From the NCBI GenBank assembly GCA_014155875.1, contig JACEFZ010013483.1, forward strand, positions 62,001 to 126,000: 64,000 bases of DNA, written 5' to 3'. The notes below the pieces were generated by a model. The model saw nothing but the letters and a program-made list of their open reading frames with translations. It did no database searches and was not told where the DNA came from. The position numbers and the translations under genes were made by a program. The DNA comes from Cepaea nemoralis. Lineage: Eukaryota > Mollusca > Gastropoda > Stylommatophora > Helicidae. This document shows positions 31,860 to 43,606 of the stretch, piece by piece (positions within the stretch are counted from its first letter, which is position 1; every line of letters begins with the position of its first letter).

Positions 31860-33400
31860 ACTTTCTCAGATTCTTTCTGAAAATAGAATCAAGTAATTTC
31901 TGGGAACACAATCAAGTACTTTCTGGGGAAAGGATCTAGTAATGTCTGAGAACAGAAACAGGTAATTTCTGAGAACAGGATCAGTGCAGCTTATGAGAAT
32001 AAAATAAGATAATTTCTGAGAACAGGATCAATGCAGCTTATGAGAATGGAATCAGGTAATTTCTGAGAACAGGATCAGTGCAGCTTATGAGAATGGAAAC
32101 AGGTAATTTCTGAGAACAGGATCAATGCAACTTATGAGAATGGAAACAGGTAATTTCTGAGAACAGGATCAATGCAGCGTATGAGAATGGAATCAGGTAA
32201 TTTCTGAGAACAGAATCAATGCAACTTATGAGAATGGAAACAGGTAATTTCTGAGAACAGGATCAATGCAGCTTAGGAGAATGGAAACAGGTAATTTCTG
32301 AGAACAGGGATCAAGTTACTTCTGGGAACAGAATCCATTAACTTATCGAAATAGGATAAGGTAAATTCTGAAAAAAAAAAGGAAAAAAAAACATCAGATG
32401 TCTTCTCTGTTCAAATTCTGGTAGCTTCTGGAAAGAGGATCATATAAAAACTGGAACAGTGTAACTAATTTCTCAAAACAAAGCCAAGTAACTTCTAAGA
32501 ACAGGATTAAAATAATTTACTGGAAACAACACCAACCAACTTCTCGTTCAAATGTGAAGTAATTTCTGACAACAGGATCAAGTAATTTCTAAGAACCAGA
32601 TAAAGTAACTTCTGAGAACAGGATCAAGTAATCTCCAGGAACCAGATAATATAACTTCTGAGAACAAGATGAAGTGATTTCTAGCAACCGGATAAAGTAA
32701 CTCCTCTAAATAAATTCATATAACTTCTGGAAACAGAATAAGGTAACTTCTCTAAACAAATTCAAGTAACTTCTGGAAACAGAATAAGGTAACTTCTCTA
32801 AACAAATTCAAGTAACTTCTGGAAACAGAATAAAGTAACGTCTACAAGCAGAATCAAGTAACTTACAAGAAAAGGATCAGAAAACATCTAGAAGCAGAAT
32901 CCAGTAACATGAGAACAGGATCAGGTAACTTTCAGGAGCAGAATCCAGTAACATGAGAACAAGATCAGGTAACTTTCAGGAGCAGAATCCAGTAACATGA
33001 GAACAGGATCAGAAAACATCTAGGAGCAGAATCCAGTAACATGAGAACAGGATCAGAAAACATCTAGAAGCAGAATCCAGTAACATGAGAACAGGATCAG
33101 AGAACATCTAGGAGCAGAATCCAGTAACATGAGAACAGGATCAGAAAACATCTAGGAGCAGAATCCAGTAACATGAGAACAGGATCAGAAAACATCCAGG
33201 AGCAGCATCCAGTAACATATGAGAACAGGATCAGGTAACTTTCAGGAGCAGAATCCAGTAACACAAAAACAGGATCAAGCAACATCTAAGAGCAGAATCC
33301 AGTAATATGAGATCAGGATCATTTAACTTTCAGGAGCAGAATCCAGTAACATATGAGAACAGGATCAGGTAACTTTCAGGAGCAGAATTCTTTATCTATG
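31860..33400 (+). repeat. Complex minisatellite of 44-48 bp units
   Basis: Two related sub-arrays: GGTAATTTCTGAGAACAGGA plus TCAATGCAGCTTATGAGAAT units (31930-32310), grading through irregular AAGTAACTTCTGGAAACAG copies into GGATCAGAAAACATCTAGGA plus GCAGAATCCAGTAACATGAG units (32870-33390). Adenine-rich; every unit carries AACTTCT- or AACAGGATCA-like cores. Confidence 0.85.
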
Positions 33401-33565
33401 AATCCCCAGGCACCGTTTGAGCCTCTTATCACAGATCCATCGGTATAGATAATCACATCACCAGGACAAGAGTAGTTATGAATTAATTGCTGAATTTCTG
33501 CTTCCATCGTGCCTCCTGTCTACTCCCTACACTAACTGCCCAATGTTGATTATAACCCCACACAA
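33390..33565 (-). pseudogene. LINE-IV RNase H N-terminal fragment
   Basis: The minus strand reads MEAEIQQLIHNYSCPGDVII, then YTDGSVIRGSNGAWGFIDK. Y-T-D-G-S is the first catalytic Asp motif of RNase H in LINEs. Confidence 0.8.
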
Positions 33566-33651
33566 GTCTGAATGTATTGGTCTATGAAAATGTGCCCTGT
33601 CCACCTTAAGGCATATAACAGGGTCATTTACTTGTTTTTACTTATAGAATA

Positions 33652-36600
33652 ATTGTGTCCCTTGTATCACCGCCATCTCTCCCTTGTATCACCGCCATCT
33701 CTCCCTTGTATCACTGCCATCTCTCCCCTATCCACAGGTATAGGTGAGGCTGTGGTCAACTCTGTGGTGTTCAGAATGTGTCCCTTCTATCACCGCCATC
33801 TCTCCCTTGTATCACTGCCATCTCTCCCTTGTATCACTGCCATCTCTCCCTTGTATCACTGCCATCTCTCCCCTATCCACAGGTATAGTTGAGGCTGTGG
33901 TCAACTCTGTGGTGTTCAGAATGTGTCCCTTGTATCACTGCCATCTCTCCCTTGTATCACTGCCATCTCTCCCCTATCCACAGGTATAGTTGAGACTGTG
34001 GTCAACTCTGTGGTGTTCAGAATGTGTCCCTTGTATCACTGCCATCTCTCCCCTATCCACAGGTATAGTGGAGACTGTGGTCAACTCTGTGGTGTTCAGA
34101 ATGTGTCCCTTGTATCACTGCCATCTCTCCCCTATCCACAGGTATAGTTGAGACTGTGGTCAACTCTGTGGTGTTCAGAATGTGTCCCTTGTATCACTGC
34201 CGTCTCTCCCCTATCCACAGGTATAGTTAAGACTGTGGTCAACTCTGTGGTGTTCAGAATGTGTCCCTTGTATCACTGCCATCTCTCCCCTATCCACAGG
34301 TATAGTTGAGACTGTGGTCAACTCTGTGGTGTTCAGAATGTGTCCCTTGTATCACTGCCATCTCTCCCCTATCCACAGGTATAGTTGAGACTGTGGTCAA
34401 CTCTGTGGTGTTCAGAATGTGTCCCTTGTATCACTGCCGTCTCTCCCCTATCCACAGGTATAGTTGAGACTGTGGTCAACTCTGTGGTGTTCAGAATGTG
34501 TCCCTTGTATCACTGCCATCTCTCCCCTATCCACAGGTATAGTAGAGACTGTGGTCAACTCTGTGGTGTTCAGAATGTGTCCCTTGTATCACTGCCATCC
34601 CTCCCTGTCCACAGGTATAGTTGAGACTGTGGTCAACTCTGTGGTGTTCAGAATGTGTCCCTTGTATCACTGGCATCTCTCCCCTATCCACAGGTATAGT
34701 TGAGACTGTGGTCAACTCTGTGGTGTTCAGAATGTGTCCCTTGTATCACTGCCATCTCTCCCCTATCCACAGGTATAGTTGAGACTGTGGTCAACTCTGT
34801 GGTGTTCAGAATGTGTCCCTTGTATCACTGCCATCCCTCCCCTGTCCACAGGTATAGTTGAGACTGTGGTCAACTCTGTGGTGTTCAGAATGTGTCCCTT
34901 GTATCACTGCCATCTCTCCCCTATCCACAGGTATAGTTGAGACTGTGGTCAACTCTGTGGTGTTCAGAATGTGTCCCTTGTATCACTGCCATCTCTCCCC
35001 TATCCACAGGTATAGTTGAGACTGTGGTCAACTCTGTGGTGTTCAGAATGTGTCCCTTGTATCACTGCCGTCTCTCCCCTGTCCACAGGTATAGTTGAGA
35101 CTGTGGTCAACTCTGTGGTGTTCAGAATGTGTCCCTTGTATCACTGCCATCTCTCCCCTATCCACAGGCATAGTTGAGACTGTGGTCAACTCTGTGGTGT
35201 TCAGAATGTGTCCCCTGTATCACTGCCATCCCTCCCCTATCCACAGGTATAGTTGAGACTGTTGTCAACTCTGTGGTGTTCAGAATGTGTCCCTTGTATC
35301 ACTGCCATCTCTCCCCTATCCACAGGTACAGTTGAGACTGTGGTCAACTCTGTGGTGTTCAGAATGTGTCCCTTGTATCATTGCCATCTCTCCCCTATCC
35401 ACAGGTATAGTTGAGACTGTGGTCAACTCTGTGGTGTTCAGAATGTGTCCCTTGTATCACTGCCATCTCTCCCCTATCCACAGGTATAGTTGAGACTGTG
35501 GTCAACTCTGTGGTGTTCAGAATGTGTCCCTTGTATCACTGCCATCTCTCCCCTATCCACAGGTATAGTTGAGACTGTGGTCAACTCTGTGGTGTTCAGA
35601 ATGTGTCCCTTGTATCACTGCCATCTCTCCCCTATCCACAGGCATAGTTGAGACTGTGGTCAACTCTGTGGTGTTCAGAATGTGTCCCCTGTATCACTGC
35701 CATCCCTCCCCTATCCACAGGTATAGTTGAGACTGTTGTCAACTCTGTGGTGTTCAGAATGTGTCCCTTGTATCACTGCCATCTCTCCCCTATCCACAGG
35801 TACAGTTGAGACTGTGGTCAACTCTGTGGTGTTCAGAATGTGTCCCTTGTATCACTGCCATCTCTCCCCTATCCACAGGTATAGTTGAGACTGTGGTCAA
35901 CTCTGTGGTGTTCAGAATGTGTCCCTTGTATCACTGCCATCTCTCCCCTATCCACAGGTATAGTTGAGACTGTGGTCAACTCTGTGGTGTTCAGAATGTG
36001 TCCCTTGTATCACTGCCATCTCTCCCCTATCCACAGGTATAGTTGAGACTGTGGTCAACTCTGTGGTGTTCAGAATGTGCCCCTTGTATCACTGCCATCT
36101 CTCTCTTGTATCACTGCCATCTCTCCCTTGTATCACTGCCATCTCTCCCTTGTATCACTGCCATCCCTCCCCTATCCACAGGTATAGTTGAGACTGTGGT
36201 CAACTCTGTGGTGTTCAGAATGTGTCCCTTGTATCACTGCCATCTCTCCCCTATCCACAGGTATAGTTGAGACTGTGGTCAACTCTGTGGTGTTCAGAAT
36301 GTGTCCCTTGTATCACTGCCATCTCTCCCCTATCCACAGGTATAGTTGAGACTGTGGTCAACTCTGTGGTGTTCAGAATGTGTCCCTTGTATCACTGCCA
36401 TCTCTCCCCTATCCACAGGTATAGTTGAGACTGTGGTCAACTCTGTGGTGTTCAGAATGTGCCCCTTGTATCACTGCCATCTCTCTCTTGTATCACTGCC
36501 ATCTCTCCCTTGTATCACTGCCATCTCTCCCTTGTATCACTGCCATCCCTCCCCTATCCACAGGTATAGTTGAGACTGTGGTCAACTCTGTGGTGTTCAG

Positions 36601-37283
36601 AATGTGTCCCTTGTATCACTGCCATCTCTCCCCTATCCACAGGTATAGTTGAGACTGTGGTCAACTCTGTGGTGTTCAGAATGTGTCCCTTGTATCACTG
36701 CCATCTCTCCCCTATCCACAGGTATAGTTGAGACTGTGGTCAACTCTGTGGTGTTCAGAATGTGCCCCTTGTATCACTGCCATCTCTCTCTTGTATCACT
36801 GCCATCTCTCCCTTGTATCACTGCCATCTCTCCCTTGTATCACTGCCATCCCTCCCCTATCCACAGGTATAGTTGAGACTGTGGTCAACTCTGTGGTGTT
36901 CAGAATGTGTCCCTTGTATCACTGCCATCTCTCCCCTGTCCACAGGTATAGTTGAGGCTGTGGTCAACTCTGTGGTGTTCAGAATGTGTCCCTTGTATCA
37001 CTGCCATCTCTCCCCTGTCCACAGGTATAGTTGAGACTGTGGTCAACTCTGTGGTGTTCAGAATGTGTCCCTTGTATCACTGCCATCCCTCCCCTATCCA
37101 CAGGTATAGTTGAGACTGTGGTCAACTCTGTGGTGTTCAGAATGTGTCCCTTGTATCACTGCCATCCCTCCCCTATCCACAGGTATAGTTGAGACTGTGG
37201 TCAACTCTGTGGTGTTCAGAATGTGTCCCTTGTATCACTGCCATCTCTCCCTTGTATCACTGCCATCTCTCCCCTATCCACAG
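33652..37283 (+). repeat. 79-bp array of duplicated splice acceptor plus partial exon (41 copies)
   Basis: Each unit joins 38 bp of intron 3' end (TGTCCCTTGTATCACTGCCA ... CCCCTATCCACAG, a polypyrimidine tract and AG) to the first 41 bp of the GGT exon at 37284 (GTATAGTTGAGACTGTGGTC ... GTTCAGAATG). I count 41 decoy units before the genuine exon start. Some units contain 1-3 extra TCTCCCTTGTATCACTGCCA sub-repeats (33652-33720, 36080-36170, 36462-36552, 36765-36855, 37225-37270). Larger blocks repeat too, for example 474 bp between 35213 and 35687. Entering any decoy in the gene's frame meets a stop (RYS-stop) about 29 codons later in standard units. Confidence 0.95.
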
Positions 37284-37394
37284 GTATAGTGGAGACTGTG
37301 GTCAACTCTGTGGTGTTCAGAATGAGTCTGACAGATGCTGCTGCAGCCCCAAGGGTCCATGACCAGCTGGTTCCAAATGAAACACTTTGTGAGG
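37284..37394 (+). CDS. Gamma-glutamyltransferase-like protein, exon 9 visible
   Basis: The last of 42 identical-looking acceptors (ccctatccacag) opens this exon; donor gtaagt. It enters in phase 1 and encodes GIVETVVNSVVFRMSLTDAA plus AAPRVHDQLVPNETLCE, equivalent to the GGT segment with V-x-x-P-R-x-H-x-Q-L-x-P-N. Only this copy continues past GAATG into AGTCTGACAGATGC, so it alone carries the complete exon. Ends in phase 1, matching the final exon. Confidence 0.92.
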
Positions 37395-37631
37395 GTAAGT
37401 AGTGACTGACTGCATGTGTTTCAATTATAACATCCTAAATATTTTAAGTGACTGTCGTTTCAAATATATTTGATTCCGCTTAAATGGGCCACCACTTAAT
37501 TTAATGAAATGTTTATTTGAGACAAAATTTTAATACAAAAACAAGTAATTTAGTCAGAATTTGTTTCATTTATGTGGACTAACTTGCCAGCTTATTTGGA
37601 GTAGTGAAAGGTCTGATGTTGGCTAATATAG

Positions 37632-38632
37632 ATGTGATGAGCTGTGCCAGACATGAAGTACCTTGGTTATTTGTTTGATATTTTGTGAGCTGTGTCAGAC
37701 ATGAAGTACCTTGGTTGTTTGTTTGATATTTTGTGAGCTGTGACAGACATGAAGTACCTTGGTTGTTTGTTTGATATTTTGTGAGCTGTGACAGACATGA
37801 AGTACCTTGGTTGTTTGTTTGATATTTTGTGAGCTGTGACAGACATGAAGTACCTTGGTTGTTTGTTTGATATTTTGTGAGCTGTGACAGACATGAAGTA
37901 CCTTGGTTGTTTGTTTGATATTTTGTGAGCTGTGACAGACATGAAGTACCTTGGTTGTTTGTTTGATATTTTGTGAGCTGTGACAGACATGAAGTACCTT
38001 GGTTGTTTGTTTGATATTTTGTGAGCTGTGTCAGACATGAAGTACCTTGGTTGTTTGTTTGATATTTTGTGAGCTGTGTCAGACATGAAGTACCTTGGTT
38101 GTTTGTTTGATATTTTGTGAGCTGTGACAGACATGAAGTACCTTGGTTGTTTGTTTGATATTTTGTGAGCTGTGACAGACATGAAGTACCTTGGTTGTTT
38201 GTTTGATATTTTGTGAGCTGTGACAGACATGAAGTACCTTGGTTGTTTGTTTGATATTTTGTGAGCTGTGACAGACATGAAGTACCTTGGTTGTTTGTTT
38301 GATATTTTGTGAGCTGTGACAGACATGAAGTACCTTGGTTGTTTGTTTGATATTTTGTGAGCTGTGACAGACATGAAGTACCTTGGTTGTTTGTTTGATA
38401 TTTTGTGAGCTGTGTCAGACATGAAGTACCTTGGTTGTTTGTTTGATATTTTGTGAGCTGTGTCAGACATGAAGTACCTAGGTTGTTTGTTTGATATTTT
38501 GTGAGCTGTGCCAGACATGAAGTACCTAGGTTGTTTGTTTGATATTTTGTGAGCTGTGTCAGACATGAAGTACCTAGGTTGTTTGTTTGATATTTTGTGA
38601 GCTGTGCCAGACATGAAGTACCTTGGTTGTGA
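37632..38632 (+). repeat. 48-bp minisatellite, about 20 copies
   Basis: Units GAGCTGTGACAGACATGAAG plus TACCTTGGTTGTTTGTTTGA and TATTTTGT. The length is a multiple of three, so the minus strand stays open for 352 and 315 residues. Both predicted repeat proteins are artefacts of the array, which sits in the last GGT intron. Confidence 0.95.
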
Positions 38633-38639
38633 ATCATCT

Positions 38640-38884
38640 GGAAAAGTGAATTTTAATTCTTGAGTCCGATGTCTGTCAGGTCACCTGAGCCCACCTTGAA
38701 AAGGGCTGCATCTATCAGGGTCAGACTGGTGTAGAGATTTGTCTCCCAAATCAGTACCACGGCACCATTCCCATGGTGACTGTGGCAGACTCTCCTTCCC
38801 CTCTCTAATCTCAGAAACCAGCATGGGGTACAAGATTGATGCTGGAATATCACAGGGCATAACCGGGTCATGAGTTAGCACACA
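38640..38884. other. Intronic sequence, unassigned
   Basis: No exon found. Two overlapping minus-strand ORFs of about 70 residues. The block precedes a Penelope-like segment and could be part of it, but I cannot show it. Confidence 0.45.
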
Positions 38885-39115
38885 TCTTGCAACTTTCTAT
38901 ACACAAGTGTATGTAAGAGATGTGGCATGAAGTATATTGGACAGATTGGGAGATGTCTAGTGGACTGATTCAGGAAGCATGTGAGGGGCATCACACATCA
39001 CTTGTACAGCCTATTTCTAATTATTTTAATTCAGAAGGGGGTTGATGATGTGTGTGTCACTGCTATAAAACAATGTTATTAGGACAGTTCTATCAGGCTG
39101 AAATTGGAGAGTCAC
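38885..39115 (+). pseudogene. Penelope-like element, GIY-YIG endonuclease fragment
   Basis: One frame reads CKRCGMKYIGQIGRCLVD, stop, FRKHVRGIT, then LIQKGVDDVCVTAIKQCY after a gap. C-x-x-C-G-x-x-Y-I-G-x-x-G-R-x-L-x-D-x-F-R-x-H is the GIY-YIG endonuclease signature at the C-terminus of Penelope-like retroelements. One in-frame stop and shifts; inactive. Confidence 0.75.
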
Positions 39116-39234
39116 TTCATTTCCACTGTTCCTTTTGTTTTCTGTTACTTTTGGTCACCGTTTATTCTTTTCTTGTGTAATGTCCATATAATAGTTAATA
39201 TGTAGCTTCTTCATTGGTCTGATATTCATCAATC

Positions 39235-39318
39235 TCACGTGCCATGCCATTAAGCATGGGCGGTCATGATTTACTATCTTATCTATCACCTGTCTTGGAT
39301 CAGCTCTGTGTTAAATAT
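39235..39318 (-). pseudogene. LINE-II extreme 3'-end fragment
   Basis: CACGTGCCATGCCATTAAGC and ATGGGCGGTCATGATTTACT, then GGATCAGCTCTGTGTT, collinear with 13553-13635. Confidence 0.7.
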
Positions 39319-39439
39319 AAAAATGTTACTTCTTCTTTAATTAACTTGAAATTTGTCTATATCTGCAATGTTGTTTCTTTTATGAACTTTACTGTCTTTG
39401 TTAGTTCACTCAGTGATCCATAGAGTTTATCTTTCACTG

Positions 39440-39862
39440 TTGTTTTTCTAGGCATACGGTTTGCCTAGATATGTTATATTTTGAGCAGTCTTGGTATATG
39501 TGCTCTGCTGTCTGCGACGCCAATCCACATGTGCACATGGCTAATTTACCAATCTTGAATGTTTGTATACACGTGGTTGCGTAATCTATTGTGTCCTGTT
39601 CTGAGGTGCAGAATAATGATTTGTTCTGGTCTGTCCATAAAGTGGTGGTAATGTTGAATTGGTGTTGGTGGTTTTCTTATAATAATGTTATATTTTGGTG
39701 GTATGTAACAGGCACATCATGTTGTTCTTTTATTTGCTCCTTCCTTAGCTACTTGATCGGCTCTCTCATTTCTGGGTACTCCACAGTGAGATTATATCCA
39801 CTTATGCTTACTGCCTAGTTCAGACAGTAGTGTATGTAGACAGGAGCACCTCAAGTAGTGAT
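39440..39862 (-). pseudogene. LINE RNase H end and C-terminal CCHC-like fragment
   Basis: The minus strand reads SHCGVPRNERADQVAKE, the end of an RNase H domain, then after shifts KIGKLAMCTCGLASQTAEH plus IYQDCSKY. The C-x-C...H..x..C arrangement is the zinc-knuckle-like C-terminus found in RNase H-bearing LINEs. It differs from LINE-IV, so it is a further family. Confidence 0.7.
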
Positions 39863-39997
39863 TTTGCATCTGTCTATAGCCCCACATTATATGTACTATA
39901 TTTGGTATTCTGTAACGTCTCTGTTGATGTATTGCTTACACTATTATCTTGTATTTGCATGCGAGTATATTCAGTGTGACATTTATGACACTTTCAG

Positions 39998-40164
39998 ATG
40001 GAATCCCCAAACAAGTGGTAGATGACCTGACAAGAAACGGTCACAATGTTCGCCCCTGGAAGGTGTCCGAAGACTCCAGCATGGTCATGGCCATTGAGAA
40101 AACCAATGATGATGTGCACACATACTCAGACTTCCGAAAGTTTGGTAGAGGATCTCAGTACTAA
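39998..40164 (+). CDS. Gamma-glutamyltransferase-like protein, terminal exon
   Basis: Acceptor gacactttcag. It enters in phase 1 and encodes DGIPKQVVDDLTRNGHNVRP plus WKVSEDSSMVMAIEKTNDD and VHTYSDFRKFGRGSQY, then TAA. This fits the GGT C-terminus: a helix with L-x-x-x-G-H-x-V, then a strand ending near D-x-R-K-x-G-x-x. The ten exons together encode about 421 residues; the family is normally about 540-660, so 130-200 N-terminal residues are missing upstream. GGT subunits form by self-cleavage at the catalytic Thr, which this protein appears to lack. Confidence 0.9.
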
Positions 40165-41440
40165 CCTATGTGGTGTCTTAGATGTTGTGGGCACAGTACA
40201 TTTACACTGCAGACATGACATTGGCTTCTGCAAAATAAGATCATCTTCTTATTTCTCATCTACAATCAAGAATTCAAAGTTGATGTCTGTATTAATGGCA
40301 GTAGTTAATTCATGTTCATGACATTCCTGTACAGTTGTTGGTGGAATGAAGTCTGTTGGTGCCATATTTGTTTATGTTCATTGTTTTTAAGTTGGGCAGG
40401 ACTGTAGCAAGTGACTGGCTGTCATGTGACTATTGCCACACAGACAAAGATCTGACAAACATATTATAAAAATGTGATATAGATGGTACTTCAATCTGTT
40501 GTGTCTTGTCGGCAGTCTAACATTGATGATCTGATCTTGTGTAAAACGTTGGTGAAGAGTCCCACTTCTAACTCATCTTGTCTTGAACTTTGGTAAAGAG
40601 TCCCATTCTATCTCATCTTGTTTTGATCATTGGTGAAGAGTCCCAGTTCTATCTCATCTTGTCTTGAACGTTGGTGAAGCGTCCCAGTTCTAATGGTATC
40701 AGTTGCAGTCTGATTAAATGTCTGTAAGGTCTTTCCTGGAAGTTTTTAAATGGTAATGGTGGCTTTTCGTCCTTTTTATCCTGTAAGAAGCTTCTGGAAG
40801 ATGTTGTATCTGTAACAATAAGGCTTCCCGAGAAAATTGTGTATCACTGACATGTATGCTTTCCCTAGAAGATGCTGTATCAGTGACATGAATATTTCCC
40901 TAGAAGATGTTGTATCAATGATATGAATATTTCCCTAGAAGATGTTGTATCACTGATATGAATATTTCCCTAGAAGATGTTATATCAGTCAAATGAATAT
41001 TTCTCTAGAAGATGTTGTATCAGTCAAATGAATATCCTCTAGAAGATGTTGTATCACTAATATGAATATGTCTCTAGAAGAAGATGTATCACTGACATAA
41101 ATATTTCTCTAGAAGATGTTGTATCATTCAAATGCATATTTCCCTAGAAGATAGGTGTGTCAGTCAAATGAATGATTACCTAGAAGATGGTATGTGGATT
41201 ATGTAAATGTTCACTTGGGAAATATTATGTTAATTATTCAGTATTTTCTTGGAGAGGTTTTGTCAATTTTCCTAATTGTTTTTCCTGTGGTATGTTATTA
41301 TTGTGCCATTGTTTCTTGTAATATGTTGTTAACTCTGTTAGTGTGCAGTCTAGCACCATCATTTCAAATGTAATTTGATGGAGTAATATATGGTCACGAT
41401 GTTTATTGATAATTTTCTAGTCTTTTAAACTGAAATACTT
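40165..41440 (+). other. Probable GGT 3' UTR or downstream region with minisatellites
   Basis: No further exons. Contains about four 44-bp units around CTTGAACGTTGGTGAAGAGT (40535-40700) and about nine 36-bp units around CCCTAGAAGATGTTGTATCA (40785-41200). The polyadenylation site cannot be placed. Confidence 0.55.
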
Positions 41441-41444
41441 TCAA

Positions 41445-42290
41445 GATTGATTGATTGATTGATTGATTGATTTAGGAACCGACATCACAGCATTCGGGGC
41501 ATTCCCATAAGCGCTCCGTCCCCATCCTCAGCAACCAGCGAAGAGTTCCAACACTAATAGTTCCAGTAGCAATCTGATTATATGTCCGTCTCGCCTTTCC
41601 TCTGAGCATCGAGCATCGGCCAGATCCCCTCGTCACTCCTTTCTGCCTCATTCTTGCCAGATTATGGTGATCCATTTGCTCCTCTGAGGTGTACACATGC
41701 TCCCACGTGGCTGCAACCACATCTGTCTTGTCATGAATCAATACTCCACCAAGTTTTGCTGAGCCAGCCAGTCAGTCCGCCTGTTCATTCCCCAGCACAC
41801 CAGGCATGCCCCGGAGAAAAGATCCAGGTGATGCTTGCTATCCGTGACCTCCAAAGCAAAGTAAGCCACTCTGCATGAAGCCTGCCTGTCCTCACCCTCC
41901 TCAGCATGCTTTCTGAGTCAGTTACAATCACGATGTGTGTATGTATCGTGTTCTCCATCCAGTGGAAAGCTGCACTGACCGCCTCCACCTCCATTCTTAA
42001 GCTAGATGTTGTGGTATCATACGCCAGACTCTCCTGCACCAAACGTCAACTATTAGCTTTTGCTAAGAATCCTCAGGCACTTCTCCTACCTCTCAACACC
42101 GAACCATCTATGTAGATAAGCACATACCCGGGCGCGCATTATCCTGAATTAGTTGCTGGATTTCCACTTCCGTGGCCCCTGCTGGCCACTCCCTGCACTC
42201 CCGGCTTAATGTGATTATAACTCTGCACAAGTCTGACTACTCCGCTGGCACTCTGACCCACTCCTCTCCTCGCCTACTTTCAAGATACTA
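41445..42290 (-). pseudogene. LINE-IV 3' part: RNase H, C-terminal domain, (TCAA)n tail
   Basis: Minus-strand frames in order: IYIDGSVLRG (first RNase H motif), SLRMEVEAVSAAFHWM (Glu motif), IVIVTDSESML (second Asp motif), WIFSPGHAW (His motif). Then come QATSVVAATWEH-like linker residues and RWLLRMGTERLWECPECCDV, followed by a (TCAA)n tail at 41445-41472. Small frameshifts between blocks. This is the longest LINE-IV copy here and the reference for the other fragments. Confidence 0.85.
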
Positions 42291-42734
42291 TTTTTAAAAA
42301 AAAAAAATGTACTATCAAGTATAGAGCAGAGATACTATTTACTTTCAATTAAAGAGCAGAGATACTATTTACTGTCAAGAATAGAGCAGAAGAAATGTTT
42401 ACTACTTGTATTTTCCATATAAAGGACTGTATTTATCTACCTTAATTTGTTCCTGCAGTAGGGTTCATAATTTCTTACATTCACTTGTAAAAGTGGTTGA
42501 TTAATTGATTGTGTTCCTGTGGAGGTTTTGTTTTCTTCTATATTTCCTTGCAGTTTTCAAGAAACAAAATATATTTGTTCCTACATAAGATTGTGAACTG
42601 TTCTCAGTGTTTCTGTAGAAAGCTTTGTATTTTATGTTCCTTCCTTGTTTGAAATTGTTTATGTTTTTGTTAATCAGTGAAGAAACAATGACTGCACAAA
42701 CACTAGCTATCACAAATATATAATTGTAAACATT

Positions 42735-43060
42735 TTATAGCGTACAAGCCTTATCGTAGTGCAAGGAAATGCAACCTAAAGACTCACTGTCATCGTAGGA
42801 CAAACCAGGCCTCATGCCTTGGTCGGCAACTGGTCTAAGATTGAAGTTCCGACAGCTCACAACTAGAACATTACTTTGCTGATCCAGCAGCTGGTTTTGT
42901 TTCAGATGTATTGGTGTTACCTTTCCTCTGAAGTAAACTGGGCAGGCCGAGAGAGGAATTATGCTGCATGAGCAATACATGGTCTCTACAATTCAGCCCA
43001 GGCTTTGTGCCATGGAAAGGTATAACTCCATCCCAGGTTCCCGCCATGGGTTGTAGTTAT
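42735..43060 (-). repeat. Repeat-E copy 2
   Basis: Inverted match to 21945-22200: CAAGCCTTATCGTAGTGCAA, AACTGGTCTAAGATTGAAGT, GTATTGGTGTTACCTTTCCT and CCATGGGTTGTAGTTATTTT. Confidence 0.75.
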
Positions 43061-43387
43061 TTTGTCTTTTTTAAAGCAGTGGAACAAACTACTGTCTGTG
43101 AAGACACAAGGTGCCAGTATTTTATTCTTCAGAAACAATGTTGTGTTTCTCCAATCAGTCTGTTTTGTATGCCACTGGAATGTGTATATTTGTGTTAAAT
43201 GTTTGGTATTGTGTATGATCCTTGATCTTTTGAATATTGTTTTACTGAAGAGATATGATCTTGTTTAGACTAGTACAGTTTTAATGCCCTTGAGTGTGAT
43301 ATTATTGTATTGTTATATTATTAATAATTAACCTTTTCTTTTATGCTTGGTTTTGTGGTGGAATGTTGTAGAAATGTATTTCATATC

Positions 43388-43393
43388 AATAAA
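43388..43393 (+). promoter_or_regulatory. Possible polyadenylation signal AATAAA
   Basis: A canonical hexamer after a T-rich, GT-rich stretch (43060-43400) that looks like 3' UTR. It could end a long GGT transcript, 3.2 kb after the stop codon, but the intervening LINE-IV and Repeat-E make this uncertain. Confidence 0.3.
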
Positions 43394-43437
43394 TTCATGG
43401 ATTCGTGAATGAAATATGTCTGATCATGTCATTTCAC

Positions 43438-43505
43438 AGTCTCTCTCTCACTGTAACTAAAACACACACACTCGCTTTCTCTTTCTCTCACACACACTTT
43501 CTCTC

Positions 43506-43551
<46 letters not shown>

Positions 43552-43606
43552 TCTCTCTCTCTCACTTTATCTCACACACACATTCTCTCTCTCCTTTTCT
43601 TACACT
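43438..43606 (+). repeat. (AC)n/(TC)n microsatellite
   Basis: An uninterrupted CA run at about 43510-43548 inside CT-rich flanks. Confidence 0.95.

Noticed and set aside
33653..36955. Many 62-81 residue + ORFs containing IVETVVNSVVFR
   Set aside because: They are decoy copies of the 5' end of the GGT exon at 37284, not separate genes or exons; only the last copy continues into full exon sequence.
37579..38637. A 352-residue open frame (and an overlapping 315-residue one) on the minus strand with a 16-residue repeat
   Set aside because: Produced by a 48-bp tandem repeat whose period is divisible by three. It has no non-repeat domain, and it lies antisense in an intron of the GGT gene.
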